64,000 nucleotides of DNA from Tsukamurella tyrosinosolvens (lineage in GTDB: Bacteria; Actinomycetota; Actinomycetes; Mycobacteriales; Mycobacteriaceae), in NCBI RefSeq assembly GCF_900104775.1, contig NZ_FNSA01000003.1:3100001-3164000 (forward strand). The letters run 5' to 3'. A model generated the notes under the pieces. It was given only the letters and a program-made list of their open reading frames with translations, had not been told where the DNA came from and searched no databases. Positions within the stretch are counted from its first letter, which is position 1; the number at the start of each line of letters is the position of its first letter. Shown here piece by piece: positions 51,418 through 59,570 of this stretch. Position numbers and translations under genes: made by a program.

Positions 51418-53532
51418 ATGACTGCAGCGATCGGCAAGGTGGCCACCAAGCTCGGCCCCAAGGTCGCGCCCGCCCTGAAGGGGTTCATGAAGAGTGGGAA
51501 GCTCGCGCGGGTCGCGCGGATCGCTCCGTTCGTCGGTGCGGGGTTCGCCGTCCAGGATATCGCTGAAGGTCATTACACCAAGGGGGCCCTCGGCCTTGTC
51601 GGACTCGTCCCTGGTCCGATCGGCTGGGCCGCCACCGCCGCGTACACAGTCTGGAGCCTCACCGACGACGGCGACGCAACGGGAGGCAACCGGGTCGATG
51701 AGTGGGCACCGCCTGACGGCACCACCACGTTCATCCTGCCGGGGGCAGCGAAGGACATCAACCATGTTGCGGATCTCGACCGGGTATTGACCGACCTGAA
51801 CAAGAACAAGATCTTCGGCATGACCGACGGTCCCCAGGGACAGATTTGGACTCAGAACCCGCTTCCCGCGACTCGTATCGACCCTGACGAGGTCAAGACC
51901 GCGATCGCCAACTACTGCAAGACGATCGCTGCGGCATCGGCGGAGATCCGAGACGTCCTCCAGAACTCTGATGAACCGAAGATTCGCGAATCCGCACCCC
52001 CGCTGCTGAGACATCTTGCGGTGCTCGATCGCGTTCCCAACGAAGCCGGCGAGGTAATGGTCAAAGAGTTGGCCACGTGCTCGGACGCCGCGGATAAAGC
52101 ATACAAGCAGATCATTGAGATGAATCGGGCCGCGCGCATCCAACTGTCCAAAGACGGCTCGTTGACCGACAATTCGTCTCAGATCATCACGGTCATGAAG
52201 GGTGTCGAGGCCACACTCGACCGGGCCGAGCAGCGGATGGCCGACGTGATGAATGAGGCCCCGCTGTCGGCTGCCGCCTTCAAGGACGGTACGACGACGC
52301 AGGTCCGGGCACACGACCGGCCTGGCATGCACAAGCCGCAGCCTGTGAACGGGGCCATGCCGGCTATGCCCACGATGCAGCAGACCGAGACGCCGGAGAA
52401 GAAGAGCACCGACGATCTCGCGAACGCGCTCAAGGGTCTGCAGAACACGGCGAAGCAGGCGACTCCGAACACGCCGTCCATGCCCAACCTGTCGACTCCG
52501 CAGATGCCGAACCTCGGCGGATCGAACCCGCTCGGCAACCAGGGCCAGAACCCGCTGGCGAACCTCGGCGACAAGCTGAACGAGAAGAAGCCCGAGGAGA
52601 AGAAGGACGAGCCGATCAAGAAGCGGGAGGAGCCGAAGAAGCCGGACCTGTCGGGCCTGAACAACAAGGTCAAGCCCGTCGAGCAGAAGCCCGAGGAGAA
52701 GAAGCCGGAGGCTGCTCCGGCCGCGGTCGCTCCCGCAGCGACGGTCCCTGGCGAGAACAAGAAGCCCGAGGAGGAGAACAAGACCCCCAAGCCCGGCGCT
52801 CCCAAGCCGAACACCACGGTCGACATGAAGGGCACGAAGGTCGAGTTCCCGAACGAGCGCGTCGCCCGCATGGCGGACCTGCTCGGCAAGGCCGACGCCG
52901 AGCACCCGCTCACGCTGACCGACGCGGCAGCCGAGGCCGGACTCAAGCCGCCGGTCGCGGGCCAGGATCCGGGCGAGCAGATCGCGCCGACCAAGGCCAA
53001 GCCCGGCGACCTGCTGGTGGCCGGGGACCGTCAGTTCCTGTTCCTCGGCGACGACAAGTTCTACACCGACGACTACAAGGTCGTCTCCGGATCCGAGGTT
53101 CCCGAGCTCGGCGACAAGGGCGGCTGGTTCCACCTGCCCGATGACCCGAACGCCGCGGCCACCGACAAGGGCGGCGACCAGGGCGGTCAGGGAGGCCAGA
53201 ACGGCGGCGGTCAGCACGATGGTGCGGTCTCCGGCCCCGCTGAGGGTGGCACGAAGGTCGAGAACCCCGCTGCGGGTACCGACCCCAAGCCGACCCCGGG
53301 AACGGGCGATCACGGCGGCTCCGGCCAGGGCGGTAGCGGGAGCGGTTCGGGAACACCGATGCCCGGTTCGCCCTCCGGCGGTTCGAAGCCCGGCGTGACC
53401 TCCAGCGGCGAGCCGAACGCGCCCGTGCAGGGAGGTAGCGGGCCCGGCGGCACCAGCGGGACCAACACCGGCAACGGACAGGGAGGGACGTCCTCCGGCT
53501 CGAAGCCGCTCGACTCCGCGGGGATTCTGTAG
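51418..53532 (+). CDS. Large Pro/Lys/Gly-rich protein B, paralogue of protein A
   Basis: A 704-residue protein with GGAGGTGCAG right before the ATG. Residues ~30-80 contain two hydrophobic stretches (RIAPFVGAGFAVQDI; GALGLVGLVPGPIGWAATAA), ~150-285 are helical (EVKTAIANYCKTIAAASAEI), ~300-470 are Pro/Lys/Glu-rich linker with MPTMQQTETP and NPLGNQGQNPLANLG, ~475-580 are a folded region including PGDLLVAGDRQFLFLGDDKF, and the tail is Gly/Ser-rich. The matching layout and linker words (MPTM, QNPLA, GD...LGDDK) relate it to the protein at 32993. The hydrophobic segments could make it membrane-associated. Function unknown; a type VII-exported or surface effector is one possibility. Confidence 0.75.
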   Translation: MTAAIGKVATKLGPKVAPALKGFMKSGKLARVARIAPFVGAGFAVQDIAEGHYTKGALGLVGLVPGPIGWAATAAYTVWSLTDDGDATGGNRVDEWAPPDGTTTFILPGAAKDINHVADLDRVLTDLNKNKIFGMTDGPQGQIWTQNPLPATRIDPDEVKTAIANYCKTIAAASAEIRDVLQNSDEPKIRESAPPLLRHLAVLDRVPNEAGEVMVKELATCSDAADKAYKQIIEMNRAARIQLSKDGSLTDNSSQIITVMKGVEATLDRAEQRMADVMNEAPLSAAAFKDGTTTQVRAHDRPGMHKPQPVNGAMPAMPTMQQTETPEKKSTDDLANALKGLQNTAKQATPNTPSMPNLSTPQMPNLGGSNPLGNQGQNPLANLGDKLNEKKPEEKKDEPIKKREEPKKPDLSGLNNKVKPVEQKPEEKKPEAAPAAVAPAATVPGENKKPEEENKTPKPGAPKPNTTVDMKGTKVEFPNERVARMADLLGKADAEHPLTLTDAAAEAGLKPPVAGQDPGEQIAPTKAKPGDLLVAGDRQFLFLGDDKFYTDDYKVVSGSEVPELGDKGGWFHLPDDPNAAATDKGGDQGGQGGQNGGGQHDGAVSGPAEGGTKVENPAAGTDPKPTPGTGDHGGSGQGGSGSGSGTPMPGSPSGGSKPGVTSSGEPNAPVQGGSGPGGTSGTNTGNGQGGTSSGSKPLDSAGIL

Positions 53533-53581
53533 GTGGACCGTAAGCCGATCGATCAGGAGGCTTCTGCATACGCTCAGTTCC

Positions 53582-54430
53582 ATGACTCTGTTTCCCATGG
53601 GAGCCTTCGCTGTCGTCCTCATCGTCTCGGTTATCCTCGCCGGCCTCGCGTGGAGGAAGTTTCGGGATGATCGTGGATCCCTGATCTCCTCGCTCGCCGC
53701 CACACTGGCAGGCGGTGTCATCGCGAGTCTGGTCGGCTACTACGGAGCGTCCGCCTCGGTCACCCAGTCCAAGGAGAACTACACCCGGCAACAGACCGTC
53801 GACGCTCATCTTGCGTTCATCGATGCTGCACAGTCCCTGCAGCTACTGCTCAACAACAACGTCCCCGTTCAACTCGGCCCGAACCCTCTCTGGAATCCGG
53901 ACTCTGCTCTACCGGGCGAGAAGTTCGTGCCAGGTACGCTGCGCCTCGACGACCAGGCTGTGCGCGACCTCTCGACGCGCGGTAGGGATCTAAGCGTTGC
54001 GTACCAAAAAGTCACCGTCTTCCCTGCTCGTGACGGAGAAACGCAGCAACTGGCATTCGAGCTGAAGTCCTACCTGGAGAGAACGTCGACTCTCCTGTTC
54101 CAGCTGGATTCAACCGCCCGGGTGGCGCTCACGACCAAGTCGGTGCTGTACGAAGAAGAGTTCCGGCGTTTGTGGGGGATGCTCAGCTCCCGATATGGGT
54201 TCGTTGGAAGGTGCCACGTCGACGATAACGCTGCGTGCCGTGCCGACCTGCTGGAAAAGCAGCCCGCGATGAGTCGAAAGTTCATGGACCGGCTACCGAT
54301 GACCTACCTCCGCTGGACATTCGATGCGACATCGCAGACGCCAGCAGAGAAGTCGCTGGTCGAAAGCCGCTCGCCCAGTACTTTGATCGACGATCTGGCG
54401 AAGCGGATCCGCGAAGAAGCGTCTCGTTAG
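53582..54430 (+). CDS. Two-helix membrane protein
   Basis: A 282-residue protein with two N-terminal membrane helices (FAVVLIVSVILAGLAW and SLAATLAGGVIASLVGYYGA) and a large helical soluble domain (QTVDAHLAFIDAAQSLQLLL; YEEEFRRLWGMLSS). Located 49 bases after large protein B in the same direction, so probably co-transcribed. No family recognised. Confidence 0.6.
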   Translation: MTLFPMGAFAVVLIVSVILAGLAWRKFRDDRGSLISSLAATLAGGVIASLVGYYGASASVTQSKENYTRQQTVDAHLAFIDAAQSLQLLLNNNVPVQLGPNPLWNPDSALPGEKFVPGTLRLDDQAVRDLSTRGRDLSVAYQKVTVFPARDGETQQLAFELKSYLERTSTLLFQLDSTARVALTTKSVLYEEEFRRLWGMLSSRYGFVGRCHVDDNAACRADLLEKQPAMSRKFMDRLPMTYLRWTFDATSQTPAEKSLVESRSPSTLIDDLAKRIREEASR

Positions 54431-54515
54431 ACCCGGGACGAGGCGTCGCGTCACGTTCCTGCATCGTCAGCATCTCTCGGTATGGTCGGGTGACCGAATT
54501 CAGAAGGGCGCGCAC

Positions 54516-54851
54516 ATGGCCGAAGACATCGAGATCCGGGACGTACCGGGATTCCCAGGCAAGACTGCCTCGATCATCGCCGCAGCCGAGAACCTGAAAG
54601 CCGTTGCTGCCGCGGAACGTGCCCGCCTGGAGAAGACGTACGCGGACGAAGCTAGCAACGGCAGCACCAAGCGGCCGATGCCGATCTACGACGCGGGTGG
54701 AAAGTCGCTGTCCGCATTCCTCGAGAGGCAGGTGGCCGGACTGACGACCGCAGCTGACAATGTCATCCTCGGGTCGAAGGTAGCGAAGTTCACGTACGAC
54801 CGGATCCAGGCTGCTGATCGAGACGGCGCGGATAGCGTGAGCAAGATCTAG
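54516..54851 (+). CDS. Small helical protein, possible ESX-like substrate
   Basis: A 111-residue helical protein without signal peptide (KTASIIAAAENLKAVAAAER; SLSAFLERQVAGLTTAADNV). AGAAGGG precedes the ATG. Size, helical content and position between large protein B and an exported protease recall small type VII substrates, but there is no W-x-G motif, so the resemblance is structural guesswork. It lies 10 bases before the protease gene and is likely in one operon with it. Confidence 0.5.
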   Translation: MAEDIEIRDVPGFPGKTASIIAAAENLKAVAAAERARLEKTYADEASNGSTKRPMPIYDAGGKSLSAFLERQVAGLTTAADNVILGSKVAKFTYDRIQAADRDGADSVSKI

Positions 54852-54861
54852 GGGAAGAAGA

Positions 54862-55818
54862 ATGAGGCGGGGCATCATCGCGGCGCTCGCCGCGGCAGTA
54901 GCACTGTCTTCAGCGTGTGGCGTCGACCGCACTCAGACGGCGAGTGATGGCAGCTCCGCCCCGACCACCAACGAGAACGGCCTACTCCCGCTTCCGCCTG
55001 GCTACTCCCCCACTACCGGCACCGCCACACCGGACTATTCGGTGACGCCGGTGCCGACTGACGGACCGGGCTACACGCCGCCGTCGATCGCAGCGCCACC
55101 GACGGTCCCTGGTGGCGTCACCGTCCAGCTACCGCCAGGGCCCTACGTCGCGCTTCCGGACAGCTACGGCGGCATACCGGCTGATGGGAGCAGCGGAACC
55201 ATTCCGGGAATGGGTGTCACCGTCAGCCAACCGTCTGGGCCAGATACCGCCGCGACCTGCACGATTGGGTGGCCGGTCCGGAGTAACGCCGGCCGCACTG
55301 GGTTTCTCACGGCTGGGCACTGTGACAAGTCAGACGGTCCTGTCAGTTTCGTGTCCCCAACCGGGGACATCCAACTGGCTGCTGACTACATCGGCGCGGA
55401 ACAGGGCACAGGACCATCAGGGGCGCGATTGGACGCAGCGTTCATCGGCCTACCCTCTGACGCGGTCGCCAGTAACCGCTATCGGACGAACGTGACCGCC
55501 GGGGTACGCATCGCAGGCGGCCTCAACCGCGACGCCGTACGCTCTCTACCCGCCGGTACGCCGCTCTGCATGATGGGCGGACGCGCAGGAGTCACCTGCG
55601 GGCCGATGGTCTCGGCGGGGCCCGACGTTGTGAAATGGGGCGGCTACGCGGTGAAGGGCGACAGCGGCAGCGGTGTGTTCCTCACAGTGAGGACCGCGAA
55701 CGGGTACGACGCGTACGCAGTCGGCCTCCTGAGTAGCGGCGACACAGATCGCTCTAACGAGGTCACATACCTGGACGACACGCTATCTCGCTGGGGACTC
55801 AACCTCCTTCTGACGTGA
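54862..55818 (+). CDS. Exported S1-family serine protease
   Basis: A 318-residue secreted chymotrypsin-fold protease. The signal peptide (IIAALAAAVALSSAC) ends in a Cys that could be lipidated, although Ser at the -3 position makes the lipobox weak. A Pro/Thr-rich linker runs to residue ~125. The catalytic triad is His153 (LTAGHCD), Asp191 (RLDAAFIG) and Ser268 (GDSGSGVF). It probably acts at the cell surface on an extracellular protein; the adjacent large proteins A/B are plausible substrates (inference). Confidence 0.85.
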   Translation: MRRGIIAALAAAVALSSACGVDRTQTASDGSSAPTTNENGLLPLPPGYSPTTGTATPDYSVTPVPTDGPGYTPPSIAAPPTVPGGVTVQLPPGPYVALPDSYGGIPADGSSGTIPGMGVTVSQPSGPDTAATCTIGWPVRSNAGRTGFLTAGHCDKSDGPVSFVSPTGDIQLAADYIGAEQGTGPSGARLDAAFIGLPSDAVASNRYRTNVTAGVRIAGGLNRDAVRSLPAGTPLCMMGGRAGVTCGPMVSAGPDVVKWGGYAVKGDSGSGVFLTVRTANGYDAYAVGLLSSGDTDRSNEVTYLDDTLSRWGLNLLLT

Positions 55819-56072
55819 TCGACCAGCATTCGGTTTGCCAGCTGGCCAGGTTGCTTGCTCGCCCTCAAACGTTCGTTCCGATTTGCTGCTTCCTGCAGCG
55901 GCCACCATGAGCCGGCCTTCGCAACCGGTGAATTCAGCGTGCTCTCAATGGCCCCCGCGGATCGACGTTTGCCTTCCACAGGGGGTGTAGCTCGTCGACT
56001 TTCAGCCTGAACAGTGGCACATCTGTGTCCGGATCCGCGCCGAGGCGGTCCTGTGAGTGGCACCCTTCCGCT

Positions 56073-56654
56073 ATGGGAGCCATCATCGCCGCGGTCATCG
56101 GCCTGTGCGGGGTCAGTATCGGAGCATTCATTGCGCGTCAGACAGCGATGTCCATCGCTGAGCTGAACGCCGAGCAGAAGCGGCGGGACGTTCTGCTCGC
56201 GGCGTCGAAAGAATACGCCGACGCTGTCATCGCGACGGCGGGAGCAATGGAGGCCTACGTGTGGTACGCCGACGACGCCATCCTCGAATCAAGAACGATC
56301 ACCCCGGAGCAATGGCACGAAGCGCGTCCGCTCGTCGGCCCGCTCCGCGAATCGGCAAGCAAGCTCGACCACCTTGTCCTGCTCATCGACGACGAGGAGG
56401 TGAAACATCTGAACCAAGGATTCAGCGACCTCGCGCGGAGGATCCTGGCTGCACCCGATGAGGAAGATGGCGGACTGACTGCGAAGCAGCTCTGGAACGA
56501 AGCGGTCTCAAAGGAACAACCTGACCGAATTGCAGCTCTCGTAGAAGCGGCCCACACGCTGCGTGCGCGCCAGCTCACGGCCTATCCAACACACGCGCCC
56601 GGGTTGGTCACCGGATGGTGGACCCGGCGGAAGACGGCTCGATCGGGATCCTGA
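56073..56654 (+). CDS. Single-helix membrane protein with coiled coil
   Basis: A 193-residue protein; ATG 56073 begins directly with a membrane helix (AIIAAVIGLCGVSIGAFIA), so the longer frame from 56025 is less likely. A charged helical region follows (SIAELNAEQKRRDVLLAASK; DHLVLLIDDEEVKHLNQGFS). The topology resembles the proteins at 47336 and 53582. No ribosome-binding site was seen. Function unknown. Confidence 0.6.
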   Translation: MGAIIAAVIGLCGVSIGAFIARQTAMSIAELNAEQKRRDVLLAASKEYADAVIATAGAMEAYVWYADDAILESRTITPEQWHEARPLVGPLRESASKLDHLVLLIDDEEVKHLNQGFSDLARRILAAPDEEDGGLTAKQLWNEAVSKEQPDRIAALVEAAHTLRARQLTAYPTHAPGLVTGWWTRRKTARSGS

Positions 56655-56836
56655 TGCGAGCTCCGCAACAGGACTGAGCCATGTTTGTGCGAGGAAAACT
56701 CTTGGGGGCGGCCGCCGCGGCCCCACATCGCCGACCACACCGCATGCCGCCGATCAGAACTCCGCCCAAAGGAGGCCACGCACCGACGCAGAGGAAGCGA
56801 TTGCTACTCGAATGCCTACTCACCAAGCCCGCCTTG

Positions 56837-57097
56837 CTAGTTTTCGACCTGCCTCAGCAGGAATTCGGCCTCCTCCTCGATCCGAGCGTGCGCCTCTCCT
56901 GGATCGGCGCAGGGCCCAAGGTCGAGCACGCTGGATACGGCGTCACCCGCATGGTCGACACGCACCTCCGCCATGTCGTCGGTAACGTGCACTGTTACCA
57001 CATGCCCCTCGGGCGACGACCACTCGGCGGTGTTCGGGCTCAAGGCTCGCCAATCGGCATCGGTGCTGAACAAGCTGACAATCACCGCCCGCGTCAT
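56837..57097 (-). CDS. Small hypothetical protein after the xis-like gene
   Basis: An 86-residue protein overlapping the xis-like gene by 4 bases (ATGA). Beta-rich N-terminus (MTRAVIVSLFSTDADWRAL; GHVVTVHVTDDMAEVRVDHA) and an acidic C-terminal helix (ARIEEEAEFLLRQVEN). Early regulatory operon of the element; function unknown. Confidence 0.6.
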   Translation of the reverse strand: MTRAVIVSLFSTDADWRALSPNTAEWSSPEGHVVTVHVTDDMAEVRVDHAGDAVSSVLDLGPCADPGEAHARIEEEAEFLLRQVEN

Positions 57098-57318
57098 CGT
57101 GCACTCGGCTCTTGGATACCTGCATCAATCCATGCGAGGAGGTCTCGCCCGCGGTACAGAACTCGCCCACGGGGGCAGTGCTGACTGTAGCTCGGTCCCG
57201 TCCTTCGACGGCGCATCTGAGCGAGTGAAGCTGTACTCGTGTTAGGAACAAGCTCCGCAACGCCCGCAGGGCTGTAAAGCCTCTCCGGATCGATGCTTTC
57301 GACAGCGACCGCTCCCAT
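57094..57318 (-). CDS. Excisionase-like winged-helix protein
   Basis: A 74-residue protein from ATG 57318 (GAGAGGTGAG about 5 bases upstream favours it over the in-frame start at 57345). LYSPAGVAELVPNTSTASLA then RGRVLYRGRDLLAWID is the excisionase/MerR-type HTH plus wing, ending in the tryptophan helix. Divergent from the XRE repressor across a ~100-base control region and 0.7 kb from the integrase, so it is the likely directionality factor. Gene order xis-repressor-int is typical of actinobacterial temperate elements. Confidence 0.72.
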   Translation of the reverse strand: MGAVAVESIDPERLYSPAGVAELVPNTSTASLAQMRRRRTGPSYSQHCPRGRVLYRGRDLLAWIDAGIQEPSAR

Positions 57319-57353
57319 TTGCTCACCTCTCAGAGTTGCTGTCATCAGTAATA

Positions 57354-57412
57354 CTGTTGACCATATGCGGCAGAATCACGACTTGTCAACAGGGTTACGT
57401 TCTGCATATAGT
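57354..57412. promoter_or_regulatory. Divergent control region of the xis-like and repressor genes
   Basis: CTGTTGAC (57354-57361) and GTCAACAG (57385-57392) are inverted copies, as expected for repressor operators. TTGTCA (57383-57388) and TATAGT (57407-57412), 18 bases apart, make a good promoter for the repressor. Transcription would begin about 8 bases later, at the ATG 57420, giving a leaderless mRNA. The right operator arm overlaps the -35 box, consistent with autoregulation. Confidence 0.65.
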
Positions 57413-57419
57413 CTGTGGC

Positions 57420-58022
57420 ATGGGCGGGGCATTCGGGAGAGAGGTTGGCGCTGAGATTCGACGACGGCGCGAAGCGGCTGGCGCAACGCAGGATCAGCTG
57501 GCAAGGGCTGTAAACCGCGCCGGGCCTGAGCTTCGGTGGACGAACGTCCGGGTGGCGCAGGTCGAGGTTGGCCATCTGGCACCGGATCTCCTTACTCTGC
57601 ACGCGATCGCGATCGCGATCGCAGAGCTCTCAGGCAACCCGGTCGCTCTCGCAGATCTACTTCCGGCTGACGGTGAGCACCGAGCATTGTCGGCTGCCCT
57701 TCGCGGTGTCCCGGTCGCCCCGACCGCAGCATCGCTGCCCGCCTTGCCCGATCCAACCCTTGCACGCGGTTGGGGACAGGTAGACGATCGCCTATGCAAG
57801 GAACTCGATCTATTCCCGATTCAGGTTCAGGTTGCCACCTCCAACCTCTTCGGGCGCACTGCGACCGAAGAACGAGACAGCAGGGCCGGTTCGGATGCAA
57901 CTCCCCAGAAAAAGGGAAGAGTTACCCGCGACCTGCTGCACGAAGTCGCGACTGAAGTCAATCGGGTTGCTGCTGCGGAATCGTTCGAAGAAGCCGAAAG
58001 ACATCGGCGTGGCAACGATTGA
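57420..58022 (+). CDS. XRE-family repressor of the integrative element
   Basis: A 200-residue protein with an N-terminal lambda-type helix-turn-helix (residues ~10-65: RRRREAAGATQDQLARAVNR, then WTNVRVAQVEVGHLAPDLLT). The C-terminal half is poorly structured and charged. No ribosome-binding site precedes ATG 57420; the promoter at 57383-57412 predicts a leaderless transcript. Divergent from xis and overlapping int by 14 bases, so it probably controls lysogeny-like maintenance of the element. Confidence 0.78.
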   Translation: MGGAFGREVGAEIRRRREAAGATQDQLARAVNRAGPELRWTNVRVAQVEVGHLAPDLLTLHAIAIAIAELSGNPVALADLLPADGEHRALSAALRGVPVAPTAASLPALPDPTLARGWGQVDDRLCKELDLFPIQVQVATSNLFGRTATEERDSRAGSDATPQKKGRVTRDLLHEVATEVNRVAAAESFEEAERHRRGND

Positions 58023-59166
58023 GCGATACGAACTCAAACGCGGCCCCGCACGAGACCGTGGCCGGTACATGGTGAGGTACCGCCGTCCGAGCGGCGTCCA
58101 GACGACGAAACGTGGGTTTCGAACACGAAGGGAAGCGGAATCCTACCTCGCCACCGTCCAGGTCAGCGCACTTCGCGGCGAGTACATCGATGTCAACGCC
58201 GGCAGGGTCACAATCGGCACGCTCGGCGCGGAGTGGCTCACGGGTCGCGCCCACACCAAACCGTCTGGCGAGCGCTCAGTCGAATCGGCTTGGCGGGTCC
58301 ACGTCGAACCACGTTGGGGCCAGGTTCAAGTCGTAAAGGTCCGTACCACCGACATTCGAGTGTGGATCGCCGAACTGTCCGACAGGGTGGGCCCTGACTC
58401 AGTCGCACGGATCCACGGCATACTGTCCGGCATCTTGGAAGGGGCAGTGGCAGATAGGCGAATCGGGTCGAATCCCGCCCGCGGCGTGAAGCTGCCCCGC
58501 CGAGGTACCGCGAAGAGCAACGAATTTCTCACTCACGCGCAAGTCGCACTGTTCGCCAACGAGGCCAAGCAGCATGCGATTGAGGTCTATATCCTCGCTT
58601 ACACGGGGTTGCGCTGGTCCGAGCTCGCGGGCCTCTTGCGTCGCCATATAGACCTCCGACGCGGCAGAGTGTCGGTTGAGAGGATCGCCGTGTTCGTGGG
58701 TAAGACCGTGCACATCGGCGATCCAAAGGACTACGAGCGTCGAACGGTTCCCCTACCCGCGTTCGTCGTCACGATGCTCGCCGAGCACTGCCGAGGGATG
58801 CAGCCCGACGACATCGTATTTCCCGCAGGTCAGGGCGGCTATGCCAAGCCGCCAGGGCATAACACCTGGTGGGACGGCGCTGTGCAGCGGTGCATCAAGA
58901 GGACCACGAAGGCCCGGGCGGAGGAAGCTGCGCAGAGCGAACACGGAGAGGCGACGACGCCACCTTTCCCTCGTGTGACACCGCACGACCTGCGACACAC
59001 TGCAGCCTCGTTGGCCATCTCCGCGGGCGCGCATGTCAAGGCTGTTCAGAGAATGCTGGGCCACAGCTCTGCCACGCTCACTCTCGACACCTACGCGGAT
59101 CTCTTCCCCGACGACCTCGACAGCGTCGCTGTCGCACTGGATCGCGCAGCCACCTTCTCCGCGTAA
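58009..59166 (+). CDS. int: Tyrosine integrase
   Basis: A 385-residue phage-type tyrosine recombinase. The N-terminal arm-binding domain (RGRYMVRYRRPSGVQTTKRG; TRREAESYLATV) precedes a core-binding SAM-like domain and the catalytic domain with Arg202 (TGLRWSEL), His326/Arg329 (PHDLRHT), His352 (MLGHSS) and the nucleophile Tyr362 (DTYADL). GTG 58009 is preferred because upstream in-frame sequence is the repressor gene. It ends ~100 bases before the tRNA-like repeat at 59270, the usual place of an integrase next to its attachment site. Confidence 0.9.
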   Translation: MATIERYELKRGPARDRGRYMVRYRRPSGVQTTKRGFRTRREAESYLATVQVSALRGEYIDVNAGRVTIGTLGAEWLTGRAHTKPSGERSVESAWRVHVEPRWGQVQVVKVRTTDIRVWIAELSDRVGPDSVARIHGILSGILEGAVADRRIGSNPARGVKLPRRGTAKSNEFLTHAQVALFANEAKQHAIEVYILAYTGLRWSELAGLLRRHIDLRRGRVSVERIAVFVGKTVHIGDPKDYERRTVPLPAFVVTMLAEHCRGMQPDDIVFPAGQGGYAKPPGHNTWWDGAVQRCIKRTTKARAEEAAQSEHGEATTPPFPRVTPHDLRHTAASLAISAGAHVKAVQRMLGHSSATLTLDTYADLFPDDLDSVAVALDRAATFSA

Positions 59167-59179
59167 GCATCGACCGAAC

Positions 59180-59199
59180 TGTGCTCAAAACGTGCTCAT
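59180..59199 (+). repeat. Copy 2 of the 20-bp motif near both element ends
   Basis: TGTGCTCAAAACGTGCTCAT, 17 of 20 positions identical to 17928-17947. It lies between the int stop and the right attachment repeat. Candidate arm-type site. Confidence 0.5.
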
Positions 59200-59269
59200 G
59201 ACCAGCTCGGAACCCGAAGACGAAAGAACCCGCAGGCGATCTACCTGCAGGTTCGCAGCAAGTGCGGTA

Positions 59270-59311
59270 GTGCCCCCGGTGAGACTCGAACTCACACTGG
59301 ACGGGTTTTGA
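59270..59311 (-). repeat. Right attachment-site repeat (tRNA 3'-half fragment)
   Basis: 59270-59293 is identical to the left repeat. Read on the minus strand, 59311 to 59270 gives the anticodon loop TTCAAAA (anticodon CAA, leucine type), a short variable region, a perfect T-arm GTGAG-TTCGAGT-CTCAC and the acceptor 3' end. The 5' half of a tRNA does not follow, so this is also a fragment. An intact tRNA gene is expected to the right, beyond the window. Confidence 0.7.
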
Positions 59312-59570
59312 ATCCGCCCTATCTGGGGATTCGTAATCCGAGCAACGATGGGGTGCACGAATAAGCGCAGGTCAAAGCGTGGGCGTGAATGGGTAGCGAT
59401 GGGTGTTGATTGAGCTACTGCGGACTGGCTGCGGACTGGCGGACGGGAAACGCCCCCTCTCGCGTCCGAAACGCGGAAGGGGGCGCAGGTGCCGCGGCAT
59501 CGTTCGCGGCTCCTTACCGACGCCTGGAAAGGGCACTGAACGTCGGCCCGTCTAAGGGTTGGGCCCGGGG
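59312..59570. other. Non-coding gap between attachment site and head module
   Basis: No convincing gene. It holds a G/C-rich segment around 59446-59490 (GGGAAACGCCCCCTCTCGCG) that can fold with GGGGGC downstream and may end transcription of the head operon. No T-run is seen. Confidence 0.45.

Larger units (their letters stand above)
17810..59293. mobile_element. Putative 41.5-kb integrative element
   Basis: Bounded by a perfect 24-bp direct repeat (17810-17833 and 59270-59293) whose reverse complement matches a tRNA T-arm and 3' acceptor end. The tyrosine integrase (58009-59166), xis-like gene and divergent repressor lie just inside the right repeat. Inside are a serine recombinase, a type ISP restriction enzyme, a primase-polymerase/helicase with a candidate iteron origin, HEPN proteins, toxin-antitoxin-like genes and a large envelope-directed cargo. 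No conjugation relaxase or phage structural genes were seen inside. That this is one unit rather than nested elements is inferred. Confidence 0.65.

Noticed and set aside
54516-54851. Definite WXG100/ESX protein
   Set aside because: No W-x-G turn and no clear Y-x3-D/E tail; kept as a helical protein with only a contextual hint.
59260-59360. Complete tRNA-Leu gene at the right attachment site
   Set aside because: The 3' half folds, but the 5' anticodon strand mismatches and no D-arm or 5' acceptor pairing to CCGGGGGC was found.
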